Shown: one piece after another, positions 31,563 to 39,354 of the stretch
Layout: every line of letters begins with the position of its first letter
How positions within the stretch are numbered: position 1 is the first letter of the stretch
Source: a virus
DNA: 45,432 nucleotides
IMG/VR virus record: IMGVR_UViG_3300007346_000050
Span: 1-45,432 of that record
Reading direction: 5' to 3' (one strand)
The notes under the pieces: generated by a model
Seen by the model: the letters and a program-made list of their open reading frames with translations, nothing else
The model's database searches: none
Told to the model about the DNA's origin: nothing
Program-made: the position numbers and the translations under genes

Positions 31563-32960
31563 TCAAAGTTCACCGTAGCTTTCGTTTTCTGCTTTATTAC
31601 GGCGACGGCGTTCACCTTCAATCAAATTACCTGCGCCTTGACCAACTGCAAGGCCTGCCATACCTCCAATAAGTCCACCTCGAATTGGACGATTACGTTT
31701 AACACCCATTTTTGTACCAACAAGTGCGCTTCCAAAAGGGATAATACCAGTTGTTAAAGGTAAGCCTCTTCCTAAGAATTGAATTTCAGGACCGTGAATC
31801 CCTTCCGTTGTACCTTTTACTACACCTGTAGGTAATGTAAAATCCCCATCAAACGGATTGAGATCAAGCTCTTTGTCATATTTAAAAGCTTTATAGGCAC
31901 GGTATTCAGCAGGGCTTACATCTGGCCTTACTTTTACAAACTCATCGTATGGAAGTAGATTACCTGTTCTTCCTAAGAAGTACTTAGCAGCTACTTCTGC
32001 AATTGCGTTTGACGTCTTTGTTTTATCATTTGGATCAGGTACTGCAGCTTCGTATCCCTCAATTCCTCCAAACGGAGACATTAATCCTAAGCCAGTATTA
32101 ATTGCTGCACCGGTAGGAATAAGTAATGAATTCAAATCGCCAGGATTAAACCTAGGCCTCATAAGATACTTGTTTTTTGAATTACCTGCATTTGTTGGTA
32201 TCCCTCCCTCTTCTACAGATGGTTTAATTCTGATTCCTCTTCGAGTATTTTTGTGAGTGTCTAGAAATCCTAATTTGATTGCGAGTACTCTGTCTTCGTC
32301 ATTCTGAATATTGAGTACTGTATCAATACCAGTTTCTGGATCTTTATAAGTTACTGGTTTTAATTTAAATAAATCCGGATTTGAATTTCCTAATGTAGTT
32401 TCTGTGATTACCGCACCTGTAGCCTGTAGAGCATTTAAAAGCCAATAAAAACCCCTTGATGTGTCTTGAGTAAGATCATTTGCTAGTGTGGCTAATAACT
32501 GACCTGCTCTCCTACCATTACCAGCAGGTTCTAAACCCATTCCCATGTGGTTTAAAGTGTCATTAAGTGTTTTCGGGGCTTTTCCTCTTAGTTCTTGTAA
32601 TCGAATATTTAACGGATAACTTTCCGTCATCTCGTCCCATCTTGGAGCATTCTCAGATTTTCCTTGAGCCCATCGTGCTCTTCGTCTAGCTTCAGCAAAA
32701 TGCTCTCGTCCTAATCCATACTCTTTTTTAAATGCATCAATAAATCCTCTGGAAGGTTTTAATGTATCAAATTCATCTCCCAACAATTGACGTTGTAATT
32801 CAGGACTGAAGGCTATATCAACAGGTTTTTTATCCCATTCATATATTTGACGACCTGCATCTTTGTAGTATCCATACTCATCTTTTTCGTCAATGTCGCT
32901 ATTGTAAAGCTTTTCTTGTATAGATGCTATCTGTGCATCGTCTAAATCTTGTTGTCTCAT
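31563..32960 (-). CDS. Hypothetical protein with C-terminal glycine-zipper segment
   Basis: A 465-residue protein. The bulk is soluble with charged and aromatic residues (DDAQIASIQEKLYNSDIDEK, KKEYGLGREHFAEARRRARW). The C-terminus has a Gly/Ala membrane-type stretch (RGGLIGGMAGLAVGQGAGNL) then a basic tail (IEGERRRRNKAENES). This architecture (large soluble part, zipper, basic/charged tail) repeats in the 33903-36155 protein. Candidate ejection or inner virion protein. One-base overlaps link it to its upstream neighbour. Confidence 0.6.
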   Translation of the reverse strand: MRQQDLDDAQIASIQEKLYNSDIDEKDEYGYYKDAGRQIYEWDKKPVDIAFSPELQRQLLGDEFDTLKPSRGFIDAFKKEYGLGREHFAEARRRARWAQGKSENAPRWDEMTESYPLNIRLQELRGKAPKTLNDTLNHMGMGLEPAGNGRRAGQLLATLANDLTQDTSRGFYWLLNALQATGAVITETTLGNSNPDLFKLKPVTYKDPETGIDTVLNIQNDEDRVLAIKLGFLDTHKNTRRGIRIKPSVEEGGIPTNAGNSKNKYLMRPRFNPGDLNSLLIPTGAAINTGLGLMSPFGGIEGYEAAVPDPNDKTKTSNAIAEVAAKYFLGRTGNLLPYDEFVKVRPDVSPAEYRAYKAFKYDKELDLNPFDGDFTLPTGVVKGTTEGIHGPEIQFLGRGLPLTTGIIPFGSALVGTKMGVKRNRPIRGGLIGGMAGLAVGQGAGNLIEGERRRRNKAENESYGEL

Positions 32961-33595
32961 CAGCCTAAACCATTAGCAGCTAGAAAATTGTCTTGAGAAG
33001 GATATCCTCCTTTACCGCTGAGATACCTACGAAGAATATCTTGCTCCAATTGCTGCTGCTGCTCTGCTGCCATTTTTTCGTATGGCGTCATGCCACCGCC
33101 TTTAGCACGCAGAATTCCATCGGCAACACCCTGAGCTGCAATGTCTCCAGTCATACCACCAATCATTTCAGTAGAGATATCCATGATTGGATTATTCATT
33201 AACTTAGGATTAATGCCTCCAATAGCACCGCGACCAGCAAGGCCTCCAAGCGCACCACCTGCAGTTGCTGTAGTGCCTGCAATGAGTTTATCTCCTAAAT
33301 CTCCTGGTGTCATAGCACCAGCCATTACACCAAAGATTGCGTCAGGTGCAACACGCATTGCCAACTCAGTTTTAGTTTTAGGCATCATTGTTGCAGCATT
33401 AGCTAAAAACTTACTGCCTGCCATTCGAGTTCCAAGGTTTCCTAAAATTCCTTTAGCAGCAGCACCTTTAGTGCCAGCCATTAAACCTGGGATAACTAAT
33501 TGCTTTACAGCACCAGCTCCGGCTAAACCTTTTAATGCCACACCTGCTTTAGTAAGCAGTGGGATTGCTCCTGCAATAATTGCTGGTAAAGCCAT
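32960..33595 (-). CDS. Gly/Ala-rich hydrophobic virion-type protein
   Basis: A 211-residue protein with hydrophobic Gly/Ala segments throughout (AIIAGAIPLLTKAGVALKGL, IFGVMAGAMTPGDLGDKLIA, TTATAGGALGGLAGRGAIGG) and a polar Gln-rich end (MAAEQQQQLEQDILRRYLSG). It is likely membrane-active or tightly packed inside the particle. No family recognised. It overlaps both neighbours by one base (TAATG, TGATG), so all four genes from 36155 to 31563 are one translational unit. Confidence 0.55.
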   Translation of the reverse strand: MALPAIIAGAIPLLTKAGVALKGLAGAGAVKQLVIPGLMAGTKGAAAKGILGNLGTRMAGSKFLANAATMMPKTKTELAMRVAPDAIFGVMAGAMTPGDLGDKLIAGTTATAGGALGGLAGRGAIGGINPKLMNNPIMDISTEMIGGMTGDIAAQGVADGILRAKGGGMTPYEKMAAEQQQQLEQDILRRYLSGKGGYPSQDNFLAANGLG

Positions 33596-33903
33596 TACTT
33601 TTGTTCCTCTTGCGGCTGTGCAGGCTGATTACCTGCCATCATCATTTTAGCTTGATTGAATTGCATACCTTCATTGGACATTCCAAACTGGCTCATCCAA
33701 TTCTGTGTACGTTGTACTTCGACTGGATTTGTCATTAGGTCCATAATACGAGCACCCATTTGACCAGCCATTCTGCTCTTAGGTGGTTTGTCTCCAGCTG
33801 TTGTATCTGAAGCACCGTGGATAGTTCCAAAAGTACTAGGTGTTTCTAAGGCTTGTTGCCTTAGTGTCATTCCTTGCCGTAAATCTTCTGTAGAGTATTT
33901 CAT
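33595..33903 (-). CDS. Small Met/Gln-rich hypothetical protein
   Basis: A 102-residue protein (STEDLRQGMTLRQQALETPS, WMSQFGMSNEGMQFNQAKMM) with no recognised domain, polar and Met-rich towards the C-terminus, ending QPQEEQK. Its ATG overlaps the stop of the 750-residue gene (TGATG). Confidence 0.5.
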   Translation of the reverse strand: MKYSTEDLRQGMTLRQQALETPSTFGTIHGASDTTAGDKPPKSRMAGQMGARIMDLMTNPVEVQRTQNWMSQFGMSNEGMQFNQAKMMMAGNQPAQPQEEQK

Positions 33904-36155
33904 CAGAATTGCTCCTCTTGTTGACGCTTGTCACGCTCACCACCGATTAGAGCATCAAGTCCTGCAAGACCTGCAACTGCTCCACCAGCAATGGCTGAAT
34001 TTCGACCAAATCTACGAACCTTGGAATAGTTTTGTACAGCCTGTCTATAGTCAGCTTCACGACTAATTGTTCGGTTACTGGGTGATGTATCTGGTCCCTT
34101 TAATTTTTTGCCAGCTTTTACATAGTCAGGACGAGGACCTTGTTGTCCAAATCTTTGACCAGGGATGTTATAAGAAATTCGTGGCTCTGTAAATTCTCGT
34201 TTAGCTTGAGCAGGTGGTACAGAAGCATTATTCCAAACATCTGCTCGATCAATTGCTCTTACAGACTCACGTGGATTTACAACTGCTGAAGTAGCTGATT
34301 GTGGGAACTCACTCTCATACTGCAGCCCTTCTACAATTCTTCCAATAGATTGCTCACGTGGAGTAATGCGGCCACGGTCATTTGCCGGTGGAGCTCCTTC
34401 ACGCCTTGCTCTTTCTGCTGCAAGGTAGCGGTCTTCTACTCGATTAGCGATTGCAGCGTTTTTGGCTCCATATCGACGAGCACGCTCTGCTCTAGGCATA
34501 TCTCGTACGTCACCTTTAATGAATGCGGCACGAGCTGGCTTTTCTCCAGCTGCTGCGGCTTGATAAGGCATACGAGCATCACGAAGCTCTTGTGGATTTA
34601 ACCGTGGGCCTGCTTGACGTCCATCAAGCTCTTGCAGTGCTGCTCTTACTTCACGACCGTTGATTTTCTCTCGACCAATGCGTCCAACGCCGACTTGACC
34701 TCCACCAAGCAGTTGATGCTGTGCACCTCCTACTGCGTTGGGCCTTCTGACGTTTTCACCGGCGGCAAAACCTTGTTTAGCTGTTTGATTGGCTGGATTA
34801 CGGTTTGCTGCTTCAATTGCAAACAAAGCACGGGCTAATTCGTTTTGTTGGTTCTCGTTGAAACGAGCTTTGTTCAATACTTGCGTAATTCCGGGATTTT
34901 CGTTAATAACGTTCTTTCCGTCGACCATATCGAAGAATTTACCGCCACCAAGGCCAATAACTTTGTCTACAGCGTTTTGAAGGTCGTTTAAATTACGAAC
35001 TCGCGCTTCTGAAGGCTCTAAACCCTGTCCACCAATCTTAAGCTTGGCTAATGCTTCACTAACCCCTTCTAATTGCGCATCAATAGCAACTTGTGGGTAA
35101 TCACCGAAAACTTTACCCTCTCTGTAGCCAGGAGCGTGGTCAACTAACCATTGCTCTTGTTTTTGGAGAGGACCAGCCAACCGATTGTCTGTTACGGGTG
35201 CATTAAGGTCAGAACCTAAGCCAATAGGCAGGGAGGTAGGCTCAACTTGCCTTCCAGGTACTGGAAAGTTAACTGCAAAGTCATATCCAATCTTTGCAGG
35301 GCCAATTTTGTCAACATTGCCAATACGTCCAAGATTTTCATCAGCTTGTGCGCCTCCACCATAAAGACCAAAGCGTTCACGTGCAATTCTCTGTGCTTCA
35401 GCATCTGCTTTCCAATCATTTGCTTCAACAACGTCTAAATTAACGTTTTGTTGGTCTCTGCGGTTTAATTCAGCAGCTAAAGAAGCCTCTGCTCCACGAT
35501 TAACTGCTAAATCGTCTTCAATGCGACCAATTACATTAGCAATACCCGGAAAAGCATCGGCTCCGTATTGATTTACTCCTTGTTGCAGTCTTGCTAGCTC
35601 ACCACGCAGTACTTGCTGGGCTGGTGCCATGACATCGTCACGATAGAGCCCAAAATCGCGTGCCATTGCGGCTTCACGGAACCTTTCTGGCATTGGCATG
35701 CCATCAGGGATTTCCATAGTCTCAGTTTGCTTGTTACCTGCTCTATCGAAGTAGGTTCGAGTAATGATGCTTGGATTTTTCTTACCTTCAGCTCGTTCTT
35801 GTTCACGTCGACCTTCTATTCCACCTCTTGCTTGGTTTTTGTTATTAATATCGATGCCACCGAAGTTCTGTATCTCATTTCCACGGTTATCAATGAGGTC
35901 AGAATTGGCAACTGTGTTTAATGTGTCAATATCAGCCGGATATACTTCGTCAATTCCACGAACTCGTGCCATTGTGTCGAGGAACTGCCTGAATCCAGCA
36001 CGCTCATCAATAGGAGGTTGACCTTGACGTGCATTACGGGCATTCTGCTGCTGAATCTTCTTGACTACAAAGTCATATGTCTCATCTGGTGTCATTCCCA
36101 GAGTACGACCAGCAGCAGCTAACTCGGCGCCTACATTGATATCCGATAAATCCAC
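33903..36155 (-). CDS. Large hypothetical virion-type protein with C-terminal membrane segment
   Basis: A 750-residue soluble, Arg/Asn/Gln-rich protein (TPDETYDFVVKKIQQQNARN, NAVGGAQHQLLGGGQVGVGR) with basic, likely DNA- or wall-facing stretches (RMPYQAAAAGEKPARAAF-type). It ends in one Gly/Ala membrane-type segment (AIAGGAVAGLAGLDALIGG) and a charged tail (ERDKRQQEEQF). Size and architecture suggest an internal or ejection protein. It starts at GTG (36155), and a 12-bp inverted repeat lies directly upstream. Confidence 0.6.
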   Translation of the reverse strand: MDLSDINVGAELAAAGRTLGMTPDETYDFVVKKIQQQNARNARQGQPPIDERAGFRQFLDTMARVRGIDEVYPADIDTLNTVANSDLIDNRGNEIQNFGGIDINNKNQARGGIEGRREQERAEGKKNPSIITRTYFDRAGNKQTETMEIPDGMPMPERFREAAMARDFGLYRDDVMAPAQQVLRGELARLQQGVNQYGADAFPGIANVIGRIEDDLAVNRGAEASLAAELNRRDQQNVNLDVVEANDWKADAEAQRIARERFGLYGGGAQADENLGRIGNVDKIGPAKIGYDFAVNFPVPGRQVEPTSLPIGLGSDLNAPVTDNRLAGPLQKQEQWLVDHAPGYREGKVFGDYPQVAIDAQLEGVSEALAKLKIGGQGLEPSEARVRNLNDLQNAVDKVIGLGGGKFFDMVDGKNVINENPGITQVLNKARFNENQQNELARALFAIEAANRNPANQTAKQGFAAGENVRRPNAVGGAQHQLLGGGQVGVGRIGREKINGREVRAALQELDGRQAGPRLNPQELRDARMPYQAAAAGEKPARAAFIKGDVRDMPRAERARRYGAKNAAIANRVEDRYLAAERARREGAPPANDRGRITPREQSIGRIVEGLQYESEFPQSATSAVVNPRESVRAIDRADVWNNASVPPAQAKREFTEPRISYNIPGQRFGQQGPRPDYVKAGKKLKGPDTSPSNRTISREADYRQAVQNYSKVRRFGRNSAIAGGAVAGLAGLDALIGGERDKRQQEEQF

Positions 36156-36159
36156 TGTT

Positions 36160-36203
36160 GTTAATCACAAACCTCTATATATTGTAGATAATTTGTGATT
36201 AAC
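36160..36203 (-). promoter_or_regulatory. 12-bp perfect inverted repeat before the large virion operon
   Basis: GTTAATCACAAA (36160-36171) and TTTGTGATTAAC (36192-36203) are perfect inverted copies with a 20-nt AT-rich spacer holding TACAATATAT on the minus strand. It fits an operator around a promoter, or an RNA hairpin covering the leader of the GTG at 36155. No U tract, so not an ordinary terminator. Confidence 0.6.
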
Positions 36204-36208
36204 TGATA

Positions 36209-37654
36209 TCAGATACTTCCGATGCCCATTACCTGGTTTGGAAGGTTTGATTTCTTGTTGCCAGGCAGTGATTGTATAAATGGCGAGAGTTCATTGTTTT
36301 GAACACTGGGATTTTGGGCAGCTGCTGGAGTTAACGGAGGATTCTCGGAAGTATTGTTCTCTTTAGTCTTGCCTATAATGGATTCAACGTAAGCATCCTT
36401 CAATCCTTGCGCTTGACCTGGTGCAGCATTCTTGATTTTACGGACTTCGCTTACATCACCCTCTTTGATCTCACCATTGATGTTCATATATGCTTTACCA
36501 TTAAGAACTTGGTAGCCAAGACCAGCTTCAACGCGCTTGATTCCGCTCATACTGTCCGGTGCATCTAAGAATGCACGCCGACGACGCATTTCTTCCGAGG
36601 ATGATGCACCATCAGACACCTTGAAGCCTTCAGATGGCTTGTAATTGGCGGAATTGAACCGTAAATCGCTTCCATCGCTAAGAGAATCAGCTAATGAGCC
36701 GCTAGGACGGCTAGATGCGCCCTTAATTTGCTCTTCTTTGCCGCTAAATGCGGGGGTTCCTTTACCTGAAACGTTGGATGCGGCGTTTAATCCGTTATTA
36801 GTGTGGTAACTGTCGTAGGATTGACCAATAATTCCGGGTAAATCGGACCTAAACTGCGGACTATCGGCAGGATTTCCGCTAAATGGGTTGCCTTTTGTAG
36901 TAGGCAGCTGGGAACCTTCGAACTTATCGCCCTCATTTCCGTTTGCTGCACCGATGATGCGACCATTGCGGTCAGCTTTGTAGATATTGCCCCCGCCAAG
37001 GTCCACTGTTTCCATACCATCACCTGTGGTGTTGGGGTAAGAAGCAGTGATGCGGTTGGTTGCTGGCTGTGTGGGGAACGATGGGCCAGCAAAGTTAGCA
37101 ACTGGTGCACCTGCATAAGCACTCAGTTCATCTAACGTGGGAAGCTTTGGACCCATGTTGGTGCCAGATTGAACTACTCCACCGTTATTTACACGAGTGT
37201 CGTTACGTCCAGTGTTGCCACCGTTGCTTGAAGGTGCTGGTGCAGACCCCTTACCGTTACCGGAACCACCGTTACCGGAACCACCGTTACTGGAACCAGC
37301 GTTGCCGGAACCAGCGTTACCAGCACTTGAAGGGCGATTACCGTCAGTACCTTGCTCTACAGCTTTACGAAAACTTCCATCTACAGGAGTGACACCAGAA
37401 CGGTTGATCAGTGCTGAACCGTTTGATTGAATCGCTTTAATTTTACTTTCAGAATCATTATAACGACGCGATGTGCTCGGTGTTGAGTTTTGATAGGCAC
37501 CGTAGCTTGGTTGACCTTTAACAGTTGGATCGAAAAATTCCAACATAGTCTGCATGCCAAATCCAGGCTCAATGCCGAAATAATTACCATCAGCATCACG
37601 ATACCTTCTACCTTTACCTGGGACAGTGATATAACCCGGAGTAAACTTGCCCAT
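36209..37654 (-). CDS. Gly/Ser/Asn-rich disordered protein, first gene of the late block
   Basis: A 481-residue, mostly disordered protein. It has a compact start (GKFTPGYITVPGKGRRYRDA then DGNYFGIEPGFGMQTMLEFF). A Gly/Asn/Ser repeat follows (NAGSGNAGSSNGGSGNGGSG, residues about 110-130). A likely folded patch sits at SMSGIKRVEAGLGYQVLNGK then AYMNINGEI. Function unknown. It is the first minus-strand gene left of the divergent region and has a promoter element 23 nt upstream. Confidence 0.6.
   Translation of the reverse strand: MGKFTPGYITVPGKGRRYRDADGNYFGIEPGFGMQTMLEFFDPTVKGQPSYGAYQNSTPSTSRRYNDSESKIKAIQSNGSALINRSGVTPVDGSFRKAVEQGTDGNRPSSAGNAGSGNAGSSNGGSGNGGSGNGKGSAPAPSSNGGNTGRNDTRVNNGGVVQSGTNMGPKLPTLDELSAYAGAPVANFAGPSFPTQPATNRITASYPNTTGDGMETVDLGGGNIYKADRNGRIIGAANGNEGDKFEGSQLPTTKGNPFSGNPADSPQFRSDLPGIIGQSYDSYHTNNGLNAASNVSGKGTPAFSGKEEQIKGASSRPSGSLADSLSDGSDLRFNSANYKPSEGFKVSDGASSSEEMRRRRAFLDAPDSMSGIKRVEAGLGYQVLNGKAYMNINGEIKEGDVSEVRKIKNAAPGQAQGLKDAYVESIIGKTKENNTSENPPLTPAAAQNPSVQNNELSPFIQSLPGNKKSNLPNQVMGIGSI
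37254..37326. repeat. 15-nt tandem repeat inside the Gly/Ser-rich gene
   Basis: About five 15-nt units of the form CCGTTACCGGAACCA, encoding GSGNG-type pentapeptides on the minus strand. Prone to slippage. Confidence 0.8.
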
Positions 37655-37677
37655 TATTTTTTAAATGTTGATGTTCT

Positions 37678-37687
37678 ATTTATTCTA
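37678..37687 (-). promoter_or_regulatory. Candidate promoter of the leftward block
   Basis: Minus strand TAGAATAAAT, 23 nt before the ATG at 37654. Confidence 0.5.
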
Positions 37688-38245
37688 CAAAAACTACGAT
37701 GCTACACTAACTACCTTCTTATCTAACCCTTTCTAAAAAAATTCACTAGTAGGGGCTAGGGGTGAATTAAAAAAGGGGTATATAGAAAACTACCGTAGTT
37801 AGCGTAGTTTTGCGTTCGACTCTAAAACCAACGTATACAAGCAGGGAGAGTAGGTGCTTTTACTAGGGTATCACAGCCTCTATTGCTATTGATTCTCAAT
37901 AAGATAATCACACTACATACTGGAGCCCTGCTTATTGCCCAAAGTGGCGACTTTTGGGGTACTAAAAACCCCCTATAGAGGGTAAAAAATGGTACAAAAT
38001 TTTAGACACGTTTAATACCCTCTGTACCCGAACTGGGGCTCAAACAAAAAAAATAACTACTGTGAAGTCAGATGTTAATTGAAGTGAAGCGTTTGTTTGT
38101 GAGCCTTTGTGTTCGGCTGAAGTGTATAACAATCGTTGTTCAACTTTCGTTTCACTCAAGTTTCACATTTGTTTCTTTGTTCACCCGAGTTAACACACTC
38201 GAATTCTTCACTACATAATTATCTTTCGTATTAATCTTTTGTGGT

Positions 38246-38261
38246 GATACGAATTCGTATC
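38246..38261. promoter_or_regulatory. 16-bp perfect palindrome, possible operator
   Basis: GATACGAATTCGTATC reads the same on both strands. A chance perfect 16-mer is unlikely in 45 kb. It looks like a dimeric regulator site about 190 bp before the first small gene. Confidence 0.45.
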
Positions 38262-38404
38262 GTGTGTTTCGTACTCGGGCTCACTTCAGTAACCACAGGT
38301 TACCTCCCCCTATCGTCAGAAGTTACACACCCCTGTCGTGACTTATGCGTATCTTAAGTAACCCTGTGTCTCGCTGAGGGTATCAGCTCCTACCACCCCT
38401 ACCC

Positions 38405-38420
38405 CCACTCTATCGAGTGG
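38405..38420 (+). terminator. Hairpin with UAUC loop upstream of first small gene
   Basis: CCACTC-TATC-GAGTGG, same stem-loop design as the terminators further right, but the following bases are not T-rich, so termination is doubtful. Confidence 0.4.
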
Positions 38421-38451
38421 TGTCGATTACTGTGTAATTTGTAATTTTACT

Positions 38452-38619
38452 ATGAATGATTACGACATTATCCGTGAAGGTGAGTGTGATTACAACCACG
38501 GCTATGACACTTATGATGCTAATGAGTATGCATCAATGGTTAATGAGTTACGTAACTACTCTGACATAATCCGTGTGACTGACTATGACTCACCCTATCG
38601 TTACTGCGACTTCCGATAA
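38452..38619 (+). CDS. 55-residue acidic, Tyr/Asp-rich small protein
   Basis: ORF starting MNDYDIIREGECDYNHGYDT and ending SPYRYCDFR; 12 of 55 residues are Asp or Glu and 9 are Tyr. It is the first gene of the rightward array and is followed within 8 nt by a typical array terminator, which supports it as a real unit. No family recognised; acidic small phage proteins sometimes mimic DNA or bind host proteins, but this is speculation. Confidence 0.6.
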   Translation: MNDYDIIREGECDYNHGYDTYDANEYASMVNELRNYSDIIRVTDYDSPYRYCDFR

Positions 38620-38626
38620 TTACTTC

Positions 38627-38653
38627 ACCCGCTAACGCGGGTTTATTTCTTTT
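38627..38653 (+). terminator. Terminator, UAAC tetraloop
   Basis: ACCCGC-TAAC-GCGGGT followed by TTATTTCTTTT. The next ATG is directly after the T-rich stretch. Confidence 0.75.
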
Positions 38654-38842
38654 ATGTCAAATTACATTGAATCTATGACTCCGCAACAAGCAGACACTCT
38701 TATGTTAGTTGGAAAGCAAATTGCTGGCTTAGCGTTAGCATTCCCTACTGCTGGTATGTCACTCGCTATTAACTGTATGTCTTACGACAACTATCAACGT
38801 CGTTGGTATCCCGAATCCATTACTTGGTGTGACATCGACTGA
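38654..38842 (+). CDS. 62-residue small protein, paralogue of the 39021 gene
   Basis: Protein with a hydrophobic centre (LVGKQIAGLALAFPTAGMSL). The stretch FPTAGMSLAINCMSYDNYQR then RWYP is shared with the next gene (LPTAGMSLAVNLVTMDNYHR then RWHQ). One membrane-type segment is likely. The start is 12 nt from the previous hairpin and has no Shine-Dalgarno. Unknown function. Confidence 0.65.
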   Translation: MSNYIESMTPQQADTLMLVGKQIAGLALAFPTAGMSLAINCMSYDNYQRRWYPESITWCDID

Positions 38843-38863
38843 TTTAATTAACTACTGACTACC

Positions 38864-38882
38864 ACCCCCTAACGGGGGTTTT
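38864..38882 (+). terminator. Terminator, UAAC tetraloop
   Basis: ACCCCC-TAAC-GGGGGT followed by TTT; ends the 38654-38842 unit. Confidence 0.7.
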
Positions 38883-38900
38883 AAACTACTGTGTCTTGCT

Positions 38901-38971
38901 AAGCGACCTACTCTTCTTCTTTCCTTTAAGCGACCTACAAGCGACATACTAACTGACTCGCAAGCGACGTA
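38901..38971. repeat. Iteron block 1 (four copies of AAGCGACCTAC-like 11-mer)
   Basis: Copies begin at 38901, 38928, 38939 and 38962; the last two have one mismatch (GACATAC, GACGTA). Two copies are directly adjacent (11-bp step). They lie between two terminators, outside any gene. Confidence 0.8.
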
Positions 38972-38973
38972 TC

Positions 38974-38992
38974 ACCCGCTATCGCGGGTTTT
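38974..38992 (+). terminator. Terminator, UAUC tetraloop
   Basis: ACCCGC-TATC-GCGGGT followed by TTT. It lies after the iteron block, not after a gene, so a gene may have been lost between this and the previous hairpin. Confidence 0.65.
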
Positions 38993-39020
38993 ATCCATTG
39001 ATGTAGTTTATAACTTTAAT

Positions 39021-39164
39021 ATGTCTGACTCTCAGAAGTATGATTTATGCAAGCTAGTGTTATATCAGATGATAGCAGCGTCTTTAATTCTACCAACTGC
39101 AGGTATGTCTCTAGCCGTTAATCTCGTTACTATGGATAACTATCATCGACGCTGGCATCAGTGA
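39021..39164 (+). CDS. 47-residue small protein, paralogue of the 38654 gene
   Basis: ORF starting MSDSQKYDLCKLVLYQMIAA and ending DNYHRRWHQ. The C-terminal 25 residues match the preceding gene (PTAGMSLAxN...DNYxRRW), so these two are a duplicated family. One hydrophobic segment (LYQMIAASLILPTAGMSLAV) suggests a membrane protein. Its own terminator follows in 6 nt. Confidence 0.65.
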   Translation: MSDSQKYDLCKLVLYQMIAASLILPTAGMSLAVNLVTMDNYHRRWHQ

Positions 39165-39170
39165 CTCATA

Positions 39171-39194
39171 ACCCCTCCCCAGGGGTTTTTTTTT
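39171..39194 (+). terminator. Terminator
   Basis: ACCCCT-CCCC-AGGGGT followed by nine Ts; the strongest U tract of the array. Confidence 0.85.
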
Positions 39195-39204
39195 ATGTCT
39201 TGGT

Positions 39205-39305
39205 AAGCGACCTACTTCTCCTTCCCGGTAAGCGACCTACTACCCCCCCCCTACCATTAAGCGACCTAGAAGCGACCTACTTCTCCTTCCCGGTAAGCGA
39301 CCTAC
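39205..39305. repeat. Iteron block 2 (five copies of AAGCGACCTAC 11-mer)
   Basis: Copies start at 39205, 39230, 39259, 39270 and 39295. The 25-nt unit 39205-39229 is repeated exactly at 39270-39294. One copy ends in G instead of C. Two copies are adjacent. Together with block 1 this makes nine copies in about 400 bp, flanking the 39021 gene. Confidence 0.85.
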
Positions 39306-39309
39306 TTTC

Positions 39310-39330
39310 ACCCACTATCGTGGGTTTATT
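39310..39330 (+). terminator. Terminator, UAUC tetraloop
   Basis: ACCCAC-TATC-GTGGGT followed by TTATT. It follows the second iteron block and precedes the next small gene. Confidence 0.65.
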
Positions 39331-39354
39331 TCTTTAGTGTTATCAATTAACTTT

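Larger units (their letters stand above)
37688..38451. other. Non-coding divergent region with several palindromes
   Basis: I see no convincing gene here. It holds AACTAC-C-GTAGTT (37788-37800), an inverted pair AATTCAC/GTGAATT (37740-37768), AACAA-TCG-TTGTT (38128-38140), the perfect palindrome GATACGAATTCGTATC (38246-38261), and a weak minus-strand hairpin with five Ts (37964-37983). A hairpin with a UAUC loop (38405-38420) precedes the first small gene. It separates leftward late genes from rightward small genes, so control sites or an origin could lie here. Confidence 0.5.

Noticed and set aside
37254-37326. Regulatory repeat
   Set aside because: The 15-nt repeats are in frame and encode Gly/Ser/Asn pentapeptides of the disordered protein, which explains them.
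38072-38218. 48-codon open frame starting MLIEVKRLFVSLCVRLKC in the divergent region
   Set aside because: No Shine-Dalgarno, no array leader, no hairpin after it, and an amino-acid mix rich in Phe/Val/Ser/Thr typical of chance frames in AT-rich DNA.
38901-39305. CRISPR array
   Set aside because: The repeat is only 11 bp and the spacing is irregular (11-29 bp), with an exact repeat of one spacer; no cas genes are near.
39337-39354. Upstream GTG/TTG start codons for the small array genes (for example GTG 39337, GTG 39618, TTG 41750)
   Set aside because: They fall inside the T-rich leader or directly after the hairpin, and the downstream ATG fits the leader pattern of the other units better.
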